Source: Advenella incenata
Lineage (GTDB): Bacteria > Pseudomonadota > Gammaproteobacteria > Burkholderiales > Burkholderiaceae_B
Assembly: GCF_004217095.1 (NCBI RefSeq)
Contig: NZ_SHKO01000001.1
Location: 248,001 to 312,000 of the forward strand
Direction: 5' to 3'
Length of the DNA: 64,000 nucleotides
Under the pieces are notes generated by a model. The model saw only the letters and a program-made list of their open reading frames with translations. It was not told the DNA's origin and ran no database searches. The position numbers and the translations under genes were made by a program. Positions within the stretch are counted from its first letter, which is position 1. Every line of letters begins with the position of its first letter. Below are positions 35,201 through 43,469 of the stretch, piece by piece.

Positions 35201-36331
35201 ATGATGACCGCTTTTCAGACGAGCACGACCGTCCCTCTGCGTGACGCAGAAAACGTGCTTACGCAGGTGCTTGAGCATCTGCGTGAACACGAACTTTTTG
35301 CGGTCCGCCAGGAAAATACCTGGCAAGTGGACTATGCCGATGCAAAGATAACCTTCACTGTACAGGCAGACGGCCTGCATGCTCATGTTGCAGCGCCCAC
35401 TGCAGCGACGCTGTATGAAGGCCGAATGATGGTTTTTCATCATATTCAGGAGTTCGGAAACTGCAAACCCGAAGCCATCCAATGGCAGGGGGACGAGGTG
35501 ATGCTTGAACGTCCTCCGGCCTTTCGCCTGATCACGGTCCAGGCCGTGTCCGAGGTTGGCCCGCATATGCGGCGCGTACGATTCGGCGCCGACGATCTGG
35601 CCCGCTATGACCGTGAGGACAATATCCATTGCAAGCTTATTTTTCCGCAACCGGGTGTGGCCGAACCGCAATGGCCTACACTGGCCGCCAATGGCATGCC
35701 GCAATTTCCCAAGGGTGACATGCGCCTGGACATACGTACATACACCATCCGCCGCATCAGCGCACCGCAGGGTTGGTTTGACGTGGATTTTGTACTGCAC
35801 GAGGACGCCGGACCGGGGTCGCGTTGGGCGGCACAGGCTGCTGCGGGTCAGCAAATTGGTCTTTCAGGTCCCGGCGGGCGCACCGCCAGTGTTGCCGGCT
35901 GGATGTTGCTGGCCGGTGATGAGACCGCCTTGCCGGCCATTGCGCGCATCGGTGAGGCGCTACCGGCCGATACGACAGGTGTTGTGATGATCGAAGTGCA
36001 GACGCCGGCCGACCAGATCCCGCTGGCGATGCCAGCAGGGATGACGGTGCAATGGCTCCATCGGGCAAGCGAGCCGGCCGGTACAACAACATTGCTCAGT
36101 GATGCCATTCAAGTATGCCCTATTGCCACAGATGCAGACAGGTTCGTGTGGGTGGGGGCAGAGTTTTCCACCGCTCAGACAGTACGCGCCTGGCTACGTG
36201 ATACCGTTGGCCTGGGAAGCAAGGAACAACTGGTTGTTGCATATTGGCGTCGCGGTCTGGACGAGACACAGATGAAAAGTGCGCCGGCAAGGCAGACTGC
36301 CGAGCCACAAGGGACTCAGGCGGGCGCATGA
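35201..36331 (+). CDS. Siderophore-interacting protein with N-terminal DUF2218-like domain
   Basis: A 376-residue cytoplasmic protein. Residues 1-105 resemble DUF2218 (VLTQVLEHLREHELFAVRQE, an acidic-site strand ITFTVQADGLHAHV, then FHHIQEFGNCKPEAIQW). Residues 115-360 are a ViuB/YqjH-type ferric-siderophore reductase: HMRRVRFGADDL, the FAD-binding DIRTYTIRRI, and DFVLHEDAGPGSRWAAQAAAGQQIGLSGPGG. It would release iron by reducing Fe(III)-siderophore after import. The fused arrangement is notable, since many relatives lack the first domain. It starts 3 bp after the ATPase stop and overlaps the exporter start. Confidence 0.88.
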   Translation: MMTAFQTSTTVPLRDAENVLTQVLEHLREHELFAVRQENTWQVDYADAKITFTVQADGLHAHVAAPTAATLYEGRMMVFHHIQEFGNCKPEAIQWQGDEVMLERPPAFRLITVQAVSEVGPHMRRVRFGADDLARYDREDNIHCKLIFPQPGVAEPQWPTLAANGMPQFPKGDMRLDIRTYTIRRISAPQGWFDVDFVLHEDAGPGSRWAAQAAAGQQIGLSGPGGRTASVAGWMLLAGDETALPAIARIGEALPADTTGVVMIEVQTPADQIPLAMPAGMTVQWLHRASEPAGTTTLLSDAIQVCPIATDADRFVWVGAEFSTAQTVRAWLRDTVGLGSKEQLVVAYWRRGLDETQMKSAPARQTAEPQGTQAGA

Positions 36332-37734
36332 ACGAGTCCGCTGAAGACGGCTCGTCGCCTTCGCCGGCCCGGGGCCGTGAATCTGCCTCGCGCAAGCGGC
36401 GGCAATGGTCCCGCATGACGCTGGATATTGACCCGCTGCTGCACTCGTCTGCGTTCCGTAGTCTGTATCTTGCCCGCTCAGTTTCTTTACTGTCGATCGC
36501 AATTCTGGCCGTCGCCGTTGCCTGGCAGGTGTATGCCATAAGCGGTTCGTCGTTGCACGTGGCCGGCGTCAGCATTGGCCTGGCTGCGGGATCGCTGGTT
36601 GGTCTGGTTTGGGGCGGGGCCCTGGCAGATCGGGCCGATCGCCGGCGCACCATGATTTGGGGGCGCAGCGGTTATGTGGCGGTGGTCGTGCTACTGTGCG
36701 CGAACAGTCTGCGGGCAGAGCCGGGGCTGACAGAAATCTACCTGGCAACGCTGCTGAGCGGGCTGACCAGTGGCATCAGCGCACCGGCGTTGATGGCCGC
36801 CTTGCCGCGCCTGGTGCCACCGCATCAGCTGGCGGCGGCGGGTGCGCTCAATGCGCTGACCATGGAACTGAGCCGTCTGATCGGCCCGCTTATCGCGGGG
36901 GCACTACTGGCTCGGGTCGGGCTGGCCGCCTGTTTTATCGTAGTGCTGGTGGGCGCCACACTGGTTCCCATCCTGCTTGCCCGCCTGCCGCGGGACCTGC
37001 TGCGGCCAGATGCCCAGGGCGATCGGGCGCAGTCGGCCAAACCGCCGGTTTTTGTGCAATGGCGCGACGGCCTACGCTATGTGCGGCATAACCGAATCAT
37101 TGCCTGTCTGCTGGGGCTGGACCTGGTCATGATGCTGTTTGCCAGCGTGCATGTGCTGATGCCTCAATTGGCGCGGGAAGTATTGCAAGGCGGACCGCAA
37201 ATGGTCGGTTATCTGTATGCCGCGCCGGCCTGTGGCGCCTTGCTGGTGGCGCTCACTTCAGGCTGGACGCGCCAGTTGGCCCGCCCTGGGAGGCTGGTGG
37301 TGGTGTGCGCGTTGCTGTGGGGAATGGCGATTGCATTCACCGGCGTGGCGGCGGGTGGTCTGACGCACGGGCTGCCGTGGGGCGTCTGGCCCATATTGGT
37401 GTTTCTTGCCATGGCCGGTATGGCCGATACAGCGTCTGATATTGTTCGAGGCGCATTGTTGCAGATACATACGCCGGATGCCCTGCGCGGTCGTGTTTCC
37501 GGCTTGTGGCTTTTGCAGGGCTACCTGGGGCCCGCCCTGGGCGGCTTGCAGGCTGGCGCTCTGGCCAGTTTGTGGTCACCGGGCCGCGCGTTGGTGATTG
37601 GCGGTTCGGCCTGTGCACTGGCAGTTGGCTTATTTTCCAGCGTACCCAACATTGGCTTGCGTCGATCGTTATGGCAAGCGGATATCAAAACCGGAACCGA
37701 ACTCGAACCCAGTGAACCGGGTCAAGCGTCATAG
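36328..37734 (+). CDS. EntS-like MFS exporter
   Basis: A 468-residue major facilitator with 12 predicted helices, like the enterobactin exporter EntS. After a charged 45-residue cytoplasmic N-terminus come FRSLYLARSVSLLSIAILAVAVAWQVY, GGALADRADRRRTMIWGR (loop 2-3 motif) and a C-terminal half with LRGRVSGLWLLQGYLGPALGG. ATG 36328 overlaps the reductase stop (ATGA); an earlier in-frame ATG at 36244 lies inside that gene. No siderophore biosynthesis genes are in the window, so it may export a siderophore made elsewhere, recycle the desferri form, or export something else. Confidence 0.85.
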   Translation: MNESAEDGSSPSPARGRESASRKRRQWSRMTLDIDPLLHSSAFRSLYLARSVSLLSIAILAVAVAWQVYAISGSSLHVAGVSIGLAAGSLVGLVWGGALADRADRRRTMIWGRSGYVAVVVLLCANSLRAEPGLTEIYLATLLSGLTSGISAPALMAALPRLVPPHQLAAAGALNALTMELSRLIGPLIAGALLARVGLAACFIVVLVGATLVPILLARLPRDLLRPDAQGDRAQSAKPPVFVQWRDGLRYVRHNRIIACLLGLDLVMMLFASVHVLMPQLAREVLQGGPQMVGYLYAAPACGALLVALTSGWTRQLARPGRLVVVCALLWGMAIAFTGVAAGGLTHGLPWGVWPILVFLAMAGMADTASDIVRGALLQIHTPDALRGRVSGLWLLQGYLGPALGGLQAGALASLWSPGRALVIGGSACALAVGLFSSVPNIGLRRSLWQADIKTGTELEPSEPGQAS

Positions 37735-37787
37735 CCAGTTGTGTCTTGAGTCAAGCCCGGTCAGGACGTGACGGGATAGATTGTGTG

Positions 37788-38405
37788 CTAGGTCGCCAGC
37801 GGTTTTTCCGGGTCGGGCAGGCCGGTGCTGGCAATCACGGCGGATTTGAGCGACTCGATCCACGCCTGATCGTTCACCGATTGTGCAAGAAAGCCCGTTC
37901 CGACCATGGCTGCAAATAGCACCAGGATCTCCTGTTCGGACATGGCTGCTTTCCCGTCCGGCGGCACCGATTGCAGGGCTGCTGCACGAAAGTGCCGATA
38001 TAACGCTTCTGTGTGCGAACCGTACAGGCCGACCGTCTCGGCGCCCGTCGCCTCATGGCTGACATGCGGTGCAAAGGCAAGAATGGGGCAGGTCTGGCCG
38101 GCCTGTTTTTTCCTGAAATATTGCTGGATCAGCACCTGCAAGCCGCCATGTTCCGCTTCCCGGTTGCTCTCGCATGTTTGCTTCCATCTTTCGGAAGATT
38201 GCGCGAACACGCTGGACAGCACTTCATTGACCAGTGCCTCTTTTGAGGTGAAGTGCCGGTAGAAGCCGCCGGCGGTCAGGCCGACCGCGGTCATGACATC
38301 TGCAATGGATACATTGTCCACGCCGCGCTCACGAAACAGCCTGCTGGCTGACTTGAGAATGTCGGCGCGATTTTGTTCGGCTTGTTGCCTGGAAGACCGG
38401 CCCAT
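37788..38405 (-). CDS. TetR-family transcriptional regulator
   Basis: A 205-residue TetR repressor. The N-terminal helix-turn-helix is ADILKSASRLFRERGVDNVS then IADVMTAVGLTAGGFYRHFTSKEALV, and the ligand domain includes the QTCPILAFAPHVSHE segment typical of the group resembling AcuR/NemR relatives. GAGGA precedes ATG 38405; an upstream ATG at 38483 would add 26 unlikely residues. It is divergent from an MFS gene (38730) with an inverted repeat in the 324-bp intergenic region, so it most likely controls that transporter. Confidence 0.88.
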   Translation of the reverse strand: MGRSSRQQAEQNRADILKSASRLFRERGVDNVSIADVMTAVGLTAGGFYRHFTSKEALVNEVLSSVFAQSSERWKQTCESNREAEHGGLQVLIQQYFRKKQAGQTCPILAFAPHVSHEATGAETVGLYGSHTEALYRHFRAAALQSVPPDGKAAMSEQEILVLFAAMVGTGFLAQSVNDQAWIESLKSAVIASTGLPDPEKPLAT

Positions 38406-38729
38406 AACAGTTCCTCTTAAATACAAATGAAATGACGCGGCATGATCGAGCCGCCACCCGCCACTTACGCCGCCACTATGCAAAGCGCTCGGGTCACGCG
38501 CCTGGCTGGCTCTGGCGTGGTATTGCTCAATACGCGTTACCTGGCAATATTGTAATAGATTACAGGGAGCCGCTATTTATTATCCCGCAAGCGTGGCCTA
38601 CTGTGCCGCAAAACATACAAAAAAGTCATCAAACAGGGTGAGGTCTGCTGATATGATGATATTCATTGAATCCAATAATAGATTTTGTATATAATCTATT
38701 TTACTGAAAACTCTGGCAACAGGCTCATT
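38406..38729. promoter_or_regulatory. Divergent intergenic region with AATAGATT inverted repeat
   Basis: AATAGATT (38677-38684) and AATCTATT (38693-38700) form a perfect 8-bp inverted repeat with an 8-bp spacer, 30 bp before the MFS start. Its size suits a TetR operator. The rest shows nothing I can assign. Confidence 0.5.
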
Positions 38730-39977
38730 ATGGCTTCGGCTCCCGCGCAAACCCGACCGCTTTCTGCTTGGCAAATTCTGATCTGCGGGGGCATGATCGT
38801 CACCTTTTCCATGGGCGTGCGGCACGGCTTCGGTCTTTGGATGCAGCCTGTCATCCAGGCCAACGACTGGGGGCGCGAGACTTTTTCATTTGCCATTGCC
38901 ATTCAGAATCTGGTTTGGGGGATCACGGGTGTGTTTGCCGGCATGCTGGCGGATCGCTTCGGGGCATTTAAAGTCATTATTGCAGGTGCAATTTTGTATG
39001 CGCTGGGGTTGCTGGGGATGGCCTACACCACCTCACCACTTACGTTTACGCTCACCACAGGCGTTCTGCTTGGAATGGCCCAGGCCGGCACCACCTATGC
39101 GGTTATCTTCGGGGTCATCGGACGCAATATTCCGGTCAGTCGCCGTTCATGGGCCATGGGTGTGGCAGCCGCAGCAGGTTCCTTCGGGCAGTTCCTGATG
39201 TTGCCCACAGAGAACATACTTATCAATTCCTTCGGCTGGCAACAAGCACTGGTGGTTCTAAGCTGTGCGGTGCTGATAATTGTGCCGCTGGCTTTCGGGC
39301 TGCGCGAGAAGAACATGGACGTTGCCGTCGCGGGGCAGTCGCCGGCATCTGCCTTGGCCAGCCAGCAGGGCATTATCTCGGCCATCCGTGAAGCATTTGC
39401 CTATCCCAGTTTCCGCCTGCTGGTGCTGGGGTATTTCGTTTGTGGTTTTCAGGTGGTCTTCATTGGCGTTCACATGCCCAGCTACCTGAAAGATGAAGGG
39501 CTGAGTGCCGAAGTCGCCAGCTATGCACTGGCGCTGATCGGCCTGTTCAATGTGTTCGGCACGTATCTGGTTGGCTCGCTTGGTCAGGTGTGGCCCAAAC
39601 GTTACTTGCTGGCCTTCATCTACTCGGCGCGCGGGGTGGCCATCATCCTGTTTCTGGCTGTGCCCATTTCAGCGACCAGCGTTTATATTTTCTCTGCCGT
39701 CATGGGGTTCCTGTGGCTGTCAACGGTACCCGCCACCAATGCTATCGTCGCCCAGATCTTTGGCGTTCGACACTTTTCCATGCTGGGCGGCTTTGTCTTT
39801 TTCAGCCACCAGATAGGCTCATTTCTTGGGGTCTGGCTGGGCGGAAAGCTGTATGACATCTATGGCAGTTATGATGTGGTCTGGTATCTTGCTATTGCTC
39901 TTAGCGTGTTCGCTACGCTGATGAACCTGCCAATTAACGAAAACGCAATCGATCGCAAACGCCCGGCGATGGCATAA
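38730..39977 (+). CDS. MFS transporter (OFA/monocarboxylate-like)
   Basis: A 415-residue 12-helix major facilitator. Landmarks are GVRHGFGLWMQPVIQANDWGRETFSFAIAIQNLVWG near the first helices, GVFAGMLADRFGAFKVI, and in the second half GLFNVFGTYLVGSLG and FGVRHFSMLGGFVFFSHQIGSFLGVWLGG. These resemble the monocarboxylate or oxalate/formate-type MFS group common in Burkholderiales. ATG 38730 gives a normal start; ATG 38685 would add 15 residues overlapping the inverted repeat. Probably controlled by the divergent TetR gene. Substrate unknown. Confidence 0.85.
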   Translation: MASAPAQTRPLSAWQILICGGMIVTFSMGVRHGFGLWMQPVIQANDWGRETFSFAIAIQNLVWGITGVFAGMLADRFGAFKVIIAGAILYALGLLGMAYTTSPLTFTLTTGVLLGMAQAGTTYAVIFGVIGRNIPVSRRSWAMGVAAAAGSFGQFLMLPTENILINSFGWQQALVVLSCAVLIIVPLAFGLREKNMDVAVAGQSPASALASQQGIISAIREAFAYPSFRLLVLGYFVCGFQVVFIGVHMPSYLKDEGLSAEVASYALALIGLFNVFGTYLVGSLGQVWPKRYLLAFIYSARGVAIILFLAVPISATSVYIFSAVMGFLWLSTVPATNAIVAQIFGVRHFSMLGGFVFFSHQIGSFLGVWLGGKLYDIYGSYDVVWYLAIALSVFATLMNLPINENAIDRKRPAMA

Positions 39978-39999
39978 TGGGCTGAAGACGGCTACGTCG

Positions 40000-40575
40000 C
40001 TATGGCGCGGGCCGGCAGTGCCGGTATTTGCGCCACAAGGTCGCGGTCGCATGCAGGCCTTTGCGACCATGAACTGCCATGACACCTGTGGTAACAAGCA
40101 TCGCCATCATATGTGCGCCCGCAGCAGCGAATGCGAGCAGGATAGAGCCGCTGGCAGTGATTTTGCCAGCAGGTGATCCTGTCATGCATAGCGGAATAAA
40201 GGCCGGCACCAGCATCAAACCCGTACCATGCACGGTTGACACAACCAGTGACCAGAGCGTCAGCCCTGCGTGGCTTACCGGTGTCGCCAGCGATGGCAAC
40301 GCTATTTTGCCAATGCAATGAATGCCACCGGCAACAAGCAGCAGGCCGACCACAATCGCCAACAGAACGGGACTCATGGGCAGCCCGTAAACTACCGTGG
40401 TCGCCACCAATCCCAGCGAGGCCATATGGCCAATTGCAATGGGAATTAAGGCACGTATTGCCTGCTTCTTGTCATGGCAAGCCAGCGCTGCGGCAAAGAG
40501 CCAGCCGGAGGCCGGATTCAACCCATGCAGCGCGCCCGCCCCGGCAACCGTCAGCCATGGCCAAAGGTCTTGCAT
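40000..40575 (-). CDS. Unassigned His-containing membrane protein
   Basis: A 191-residue protein with about six hydrophobic segments. The motifs GAGALHGLNPASGWLFAAALA near the N-terminus and STVHGTGLMLVPAFIPLCM in the middle resemble the paired His-containing helices of NicO/UreH/SulP-like small-molecule or metal transporters, but I do not recognise a defined family. It is the last gene of the four-gene minus-strand module and starts 18 bp after the DUF899 gene. The two similar H-G-x motifs suggest an internal duplication. Function unknown. Confidence 0.7.
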   Translation of the reverse strand: MQDLWPWLTVAGAGALHGLNPASGWLFAAALACHDKKQAIRALIPIAIGHMASLGLVATTVVYGLPMSPVLLAIVVGLLLVAGGIHCIGKIALPSLATPVSHAGLTLWSLVVSTVHGTGLMLVPAFIPLCMTGSPAGKITASGSILLAFAAAGAHMMAMLVTTGVMAVHGRKGLHATATLWRKYRHCRPAP

Positions 40576-40593
40576 ATCCGCCTCCGGTCTGAT

Positions 40594-41367
40594 TCATTTG
40601 GCTGTGTGACAGCATGACGCCGCGCCCGCATCAGATACGTCGTAGCGGTCATGGTGGCGAACCCATTCCATTTTGTTGGGCACATCACGCTCGTTTCTGC
40701 CGATGGGCGTCAGATCGATCATGTTGTAGGCACCCATCATCACTTCCACGCCCCGACTGTAAGTGGAATAGGTATGAAAAATATTATTATCGTCATCTTT
40801 ATAAAAGACGCTGATGCCGGGGGCCTCTACATCGGGGAAATACTGGTCGCAGTAGTTGTAGTGCACTTTACCCGTGGCGTGTTGTTCTGGCAGGAAACTG
40901 ACACCGTAATCGTAGTTAAATTCACTCTCGTTGGACGAGACCCAGTTAAACTGCCATCCCATTCGCTGGCGGAAGCGTTCAATCGTCGCTATCGGCGCGC
41001 GTGAAATGGCCACGAATGCAATATCGCGTTGTGCCAGATGTACTGTCATGCCGTCGGTGTGATCGGCCATGTAGGAACAACTTTTACATCCCTGTTCCCA
41101 GTCTGGCGCGAACATGAAATGCTGTACGATTAATTGACGGTGTTTGCCAAACAGCGCTGACAATGTTCTTGGACCTTCGGGCGTATCGAAAAGGTAATTC
41201 TTATCGACCCGTTCCCATGGCAAGGCGCGGCGATCACTTGCAATACGGTCACGCAAGTGAGTTAGCTCCCGCTCACGCGCCAGCAATTGCTGGCGGGCGG
41301 CTATCCATTCATCGTGAGTGACCACTGCATGGCGATCGGCTGTTGTTTCTGTATAAGACATATTCAT
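40594..41367 (-). CDS. DUF899 family thioredoxin-like protein
   Basis: A 257-residue soluble protein matching DUF899. The N-terminal helix region has HDEWIAARQQLLARERELTHLRD (18-40) and LPWERVDKNYLF, followed by the thioredoxin-fold part with RQLIVQHFMFAPDWEQGCKSCSYMADH, where C94 and C97 form a CxxC. It continues through VAISRAPIATIERFRQRMGW and ends CCHTAK. GGGAG precedes ATG 41367. A role in thiol redox or peroxide handling is suggested by fold only. It belongs to a four-gene module with a beta-propeller protein and a TPR regulator. Confidence 0.85.
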   Translation of the reverse strand: MNMSYTETTADRHAVVTHDEWIAARQQLLARERELTHLRDRIASDRRALPWERVDKNYLFDTPEGPRTLSALFGKHRQLIVQHFMFAPDWEQGCKSCSYMADHTDGMTVHLAQRDIAFVAISRAPIATIERFRQRMGWQFNWVSSNESEFNYDYGVSFLPEQHATGKVHYNYCDQYFPDVEAPGISVFYKDDDNNIFHTYSTYSRGVEVMMGAYNMIDLTPIGRNERDVPNKMEWVRHHDRYDVSDAGAASCCHTAK

Positions 41368-41414
41368 TACGTTCTCCCTGACTCGTCGAGTCATTCTGGC
41401 TAATGCAATTGCAA

Positions 41415-42080
41415 TTATTTCGGACGTCGTACGGCGCGCACTTTTCCGCTGGCGCCGCCTCCGCAGTAGAAAAGATCGGCGCCGTCAGACTCGAGTCCGC
41501 TGACGCCGGTGCCTGCCGGCATGACCAGTTTCTCCAGCACAGCGCCACTGTCGGGATCGATCCGGCGTATGTCGCTTTCATCTGCCTCCCATGTACCGTG
41601 CCAGAGCTCGCTGTCGACCCAGGTCACGCCGGTGACGAAGCGATCGGACTTGATGCTGCGGATGACGTCGCCGGTCTCAGGGTTGATCTGAACGATCGTG
41701 CGATTGCGATATTGACCCACCCACAGGCTGCCTTCGGCCCAGGCCAGGCCAGAGTCATTGCCGTGGCCAGGCGCCGGAATGGTCGCCAGCACGCTGCCGT
41801 CGGCTGGATCGATTTTGTTGATTTGCTCACCGGTAATCTGATACAGATAGGTACCGTCAAATGCCGTGCCTGCATCGCAGGTGCACGCCAGTTTGCGTGT
41901 GATCTGATGCTGTGCAGGATCGAACTCAAGCAGGCTGGATCCGGTGGCGGCCCAGACGTGGTGTCCGTCAAAGGTCACGCCGTGAATGGTATCTGCATCA
42001 GGAAAGGGTCCATACTCCTGCACGATTTGTGCAAGGCTGGAGGTTGCCGCGGCAATGCCTGTGTTTGCTGATTGCTTCAT
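41415..42080 (-). CDS. Beta-propeller protein (glutamine cyclotransferase/Vgb-like repeats)
   Basis: A 221-residue protein made of repeated blades, each with a GVTFDGHHVWAA-, GLAWAEGSLWVGQY- or GVTWVDSELWHGTW-like strand followed by IDPxTG-type turns (INKIDPADGSVLAT, VQINPETGDVIRS, RRIDPDSGAVLEK). That is the pattern of glutamine cyclotransferase or streptogramin-lyase-like propellers. Only about five blades fit, so it is short for the fold. No signal peptide is evident, so it is probably cytoplasmic. ATG 42080 is preceded by GGGAGA. Its position between DUF899 and a TPR/HTH regulator suggests a sensing or processing role, not yet defined. Confidence 0.75.
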   Translation of the reverse strand: MKQSANTGIAAATSSLAQIVQEYGPFPDADTIHGVTFDGHHVWAATGSSLLEFDPAQHQITRKLACTCDAGTAFDGTYLYQITGEQINKIDPADGSVLATIPAPGHGNDSGLAWAEGSLWVGQYRNRTIVQINPETGDVIRSIKSDRFVTGVTWVDSELWHGTWEADESDIRRIDPDSGAVLEKLVMPAGTGVSGLESDGADLFYCGGGASGKVRAVRRPK

Positions 42081-42126
42081 GTCTGTCTCCCGTTGTCGTA
42101 CCGCAAAGTGGTACGTTAAGGACATT

Positions 42127-43347
42127 CTATTTCAACGCCAGGACAGAGGGGAGTAACAATATTGTCGTGAAACCTGCCAGAGACGAAGATACCCAGCGCT
42201 GTACACGGGATTTTCCCACTGCATGGACCAGGCTGCTGGCTTGAAGGTCGGCCAGTGCCCGCTGTACTGTGCGCTGACTGGCGCCCAATGCTAGCGCCAG
42301 GGCCGAGGTTGACCAGGGCGCACCGTCGGCAAGCAGCGCCAACAATGCCGCTGCATCACTGTCAATGGGCGGAGCCAGCACCACTGTGCTTCGATTGTCC
42401 AGCGGCACAAGCGCATACCCATTGCGGGTTGCCTCGATCTGCGCCAGCGGGCTGATCAGCTTGCGCAGGCGTCCCATTTCCACACGCAATCGTGCGCGAT
42501 GTGATTCATCGGGATCGTGAAGCCGAAAGACCGATGCGATCAGCGACTGCCGCGAAACGTCACCGGGCCAGGCACTGGCCAGCGCACGGATCAGTGCAAA
42601 CAGAATGGGCCGCCTGGACAGCGGTAGCCATGTGCCGTCAATACTGATGCCACGACGACAGCCATCGACCACCAGTGCTGTCGATGAGAACAGGTCGGCA
42701 ACCTCTGCTAGCGTCAATGCCTTATCGTCATGGGTCGTGAGCAGGCGCGCGGCCGGACGAAGAAGTATTTTTTGCATTGCTGTCACTTCGGCCTGAAGTG
42801 CAGGGATATTTGCCTGGTCGGCCGCTGCCTGTGCCCGTTGCAACGCGGCATGCGCGCGTTCCATATGCAATGAGCGCAGTGCAAGCTCGGCCCGAACCAG
42901 TTCGGCTACGGCTGCCAGAGAGGCTGGTACGCCGTTTGTATCAATATTGCAAACGGTTGCCGATGCGTCCTGGAGGCGACCGAGCAAAAGAAAGCGACGC
43001 GCCATGATAAGCCTGGCCTGCAGGGCATTGGCATGGTCTTTGCGCGCCTGCAGAGTTGCCAGCGCGGCGGCAAGCGCATGCAGCGGCCTATCGAGCTGGC
43101 GCATGGCCAGGGCCACTTCAGCACTGGCAACAACGCAGCGCGCTCTTTGCAGCGGCTCATGAGCGCCGAATTTGCGGGCCGCCTGCTCAAGCAGTTCGCG
43201 GGCTCGCATGTAGTCGCCCAGGCGTGCCATGGCAACGCCACGCAAGGCGAGCGCGGGCGGATCATCGCGCAGCGCAACCAGCTTCAGGGCGTTGAGCACA
43301 TCGCCGGCAGCAAGCATACGAGCGCAAGCGGCAGTCAGAGAGTCCAT
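42127..43347 (-). CDS. TPR-containing transcriptional regulator with winged-helix domains
   Basis: A regulator of about 406 residues. The first half is a run of helical, Ala/Leu-rich TPR-like repeats (GVAMARLGDYMRARELLEQAARKFG and similar). The second half contains an OmpR/BTAD-like wing (SRRPILFALIRALASAWPGDVSRQSLIASVF, ARLRVEMGRLRKLI) and a C-terminal helix-turn-helix (STSALALALGASQRTVQRALADLQASSLV). It is the first gene of the minus-strand module and probably regulates it. The start is uncertain between GTG 43362 and ATG 43347. Neither has a clear ribosome site. Confidence 0.75.
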   Translation of the reverse strand: MDSLTAACARMLAAGDVLNALKLVALRDDPPALALRGVAMARLGDYMRARELLEQAARKFGAHEPLQRARCVVASAEVALAMRQLDRPLHALAAALATLQARKDHANALQARLIMARRFLLLGRLQDASATVCNIDTNGVPASLAAVAELVRAELALRSLHMERAHAALQRAQAAADQANIPALQAEVTAMQKILLRPAARLLTTHDDKALTLAEVADLFSSTALVVDGCRRGISIDGTWLPLSRRPILFALIRALASAWPGDVSRQSLIASVFRLHDPDESHRARLRVEMGRLRKLISPLAQIEATRNGYALVPLDNRSTVVLAPPIDSDAAALLALLADGAPWSTSALALALGASQRTVQRALADLQASSLVHAVGKSRVQRWVSSSLAGFTTILLLPSVLALK

Positions 43348-43391
43348 GCCGATAGCATACACTTTTCAATTGACATAGTGATAACGACAGT

Positions 43392-43423
43392 AAAAAAAAG
43401 ACAGGCGGCATGCCTGTCTTTTT
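43392..43423. terminator. Bidirectional intrinsic terminator
   Basis: AAAAAGACAGGC and GCCTGTCTTTTT form a strong stem with a 5-base loop (GACAGGC 43400-43406, GCCTGTC 43412-43418), with A-run and T-run on either side. It lies downstream of the TRAP operon (minus strand) and before the regulator gene. Confidence 0.85.
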
Positions 43424-43469
43424 GACGAAAAACGGCAGATCAGTATTTCGTTATCCCATCAATATCTCT

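Noticed and set aside
34820-35854. A 344-codon open frame on the minus strand
   Set aside because: It lies opposite the ATPase and siderophore-reductase genes, whose motifs are clear. The antisense translation is rich in Arg/His/Cys and shows no family.
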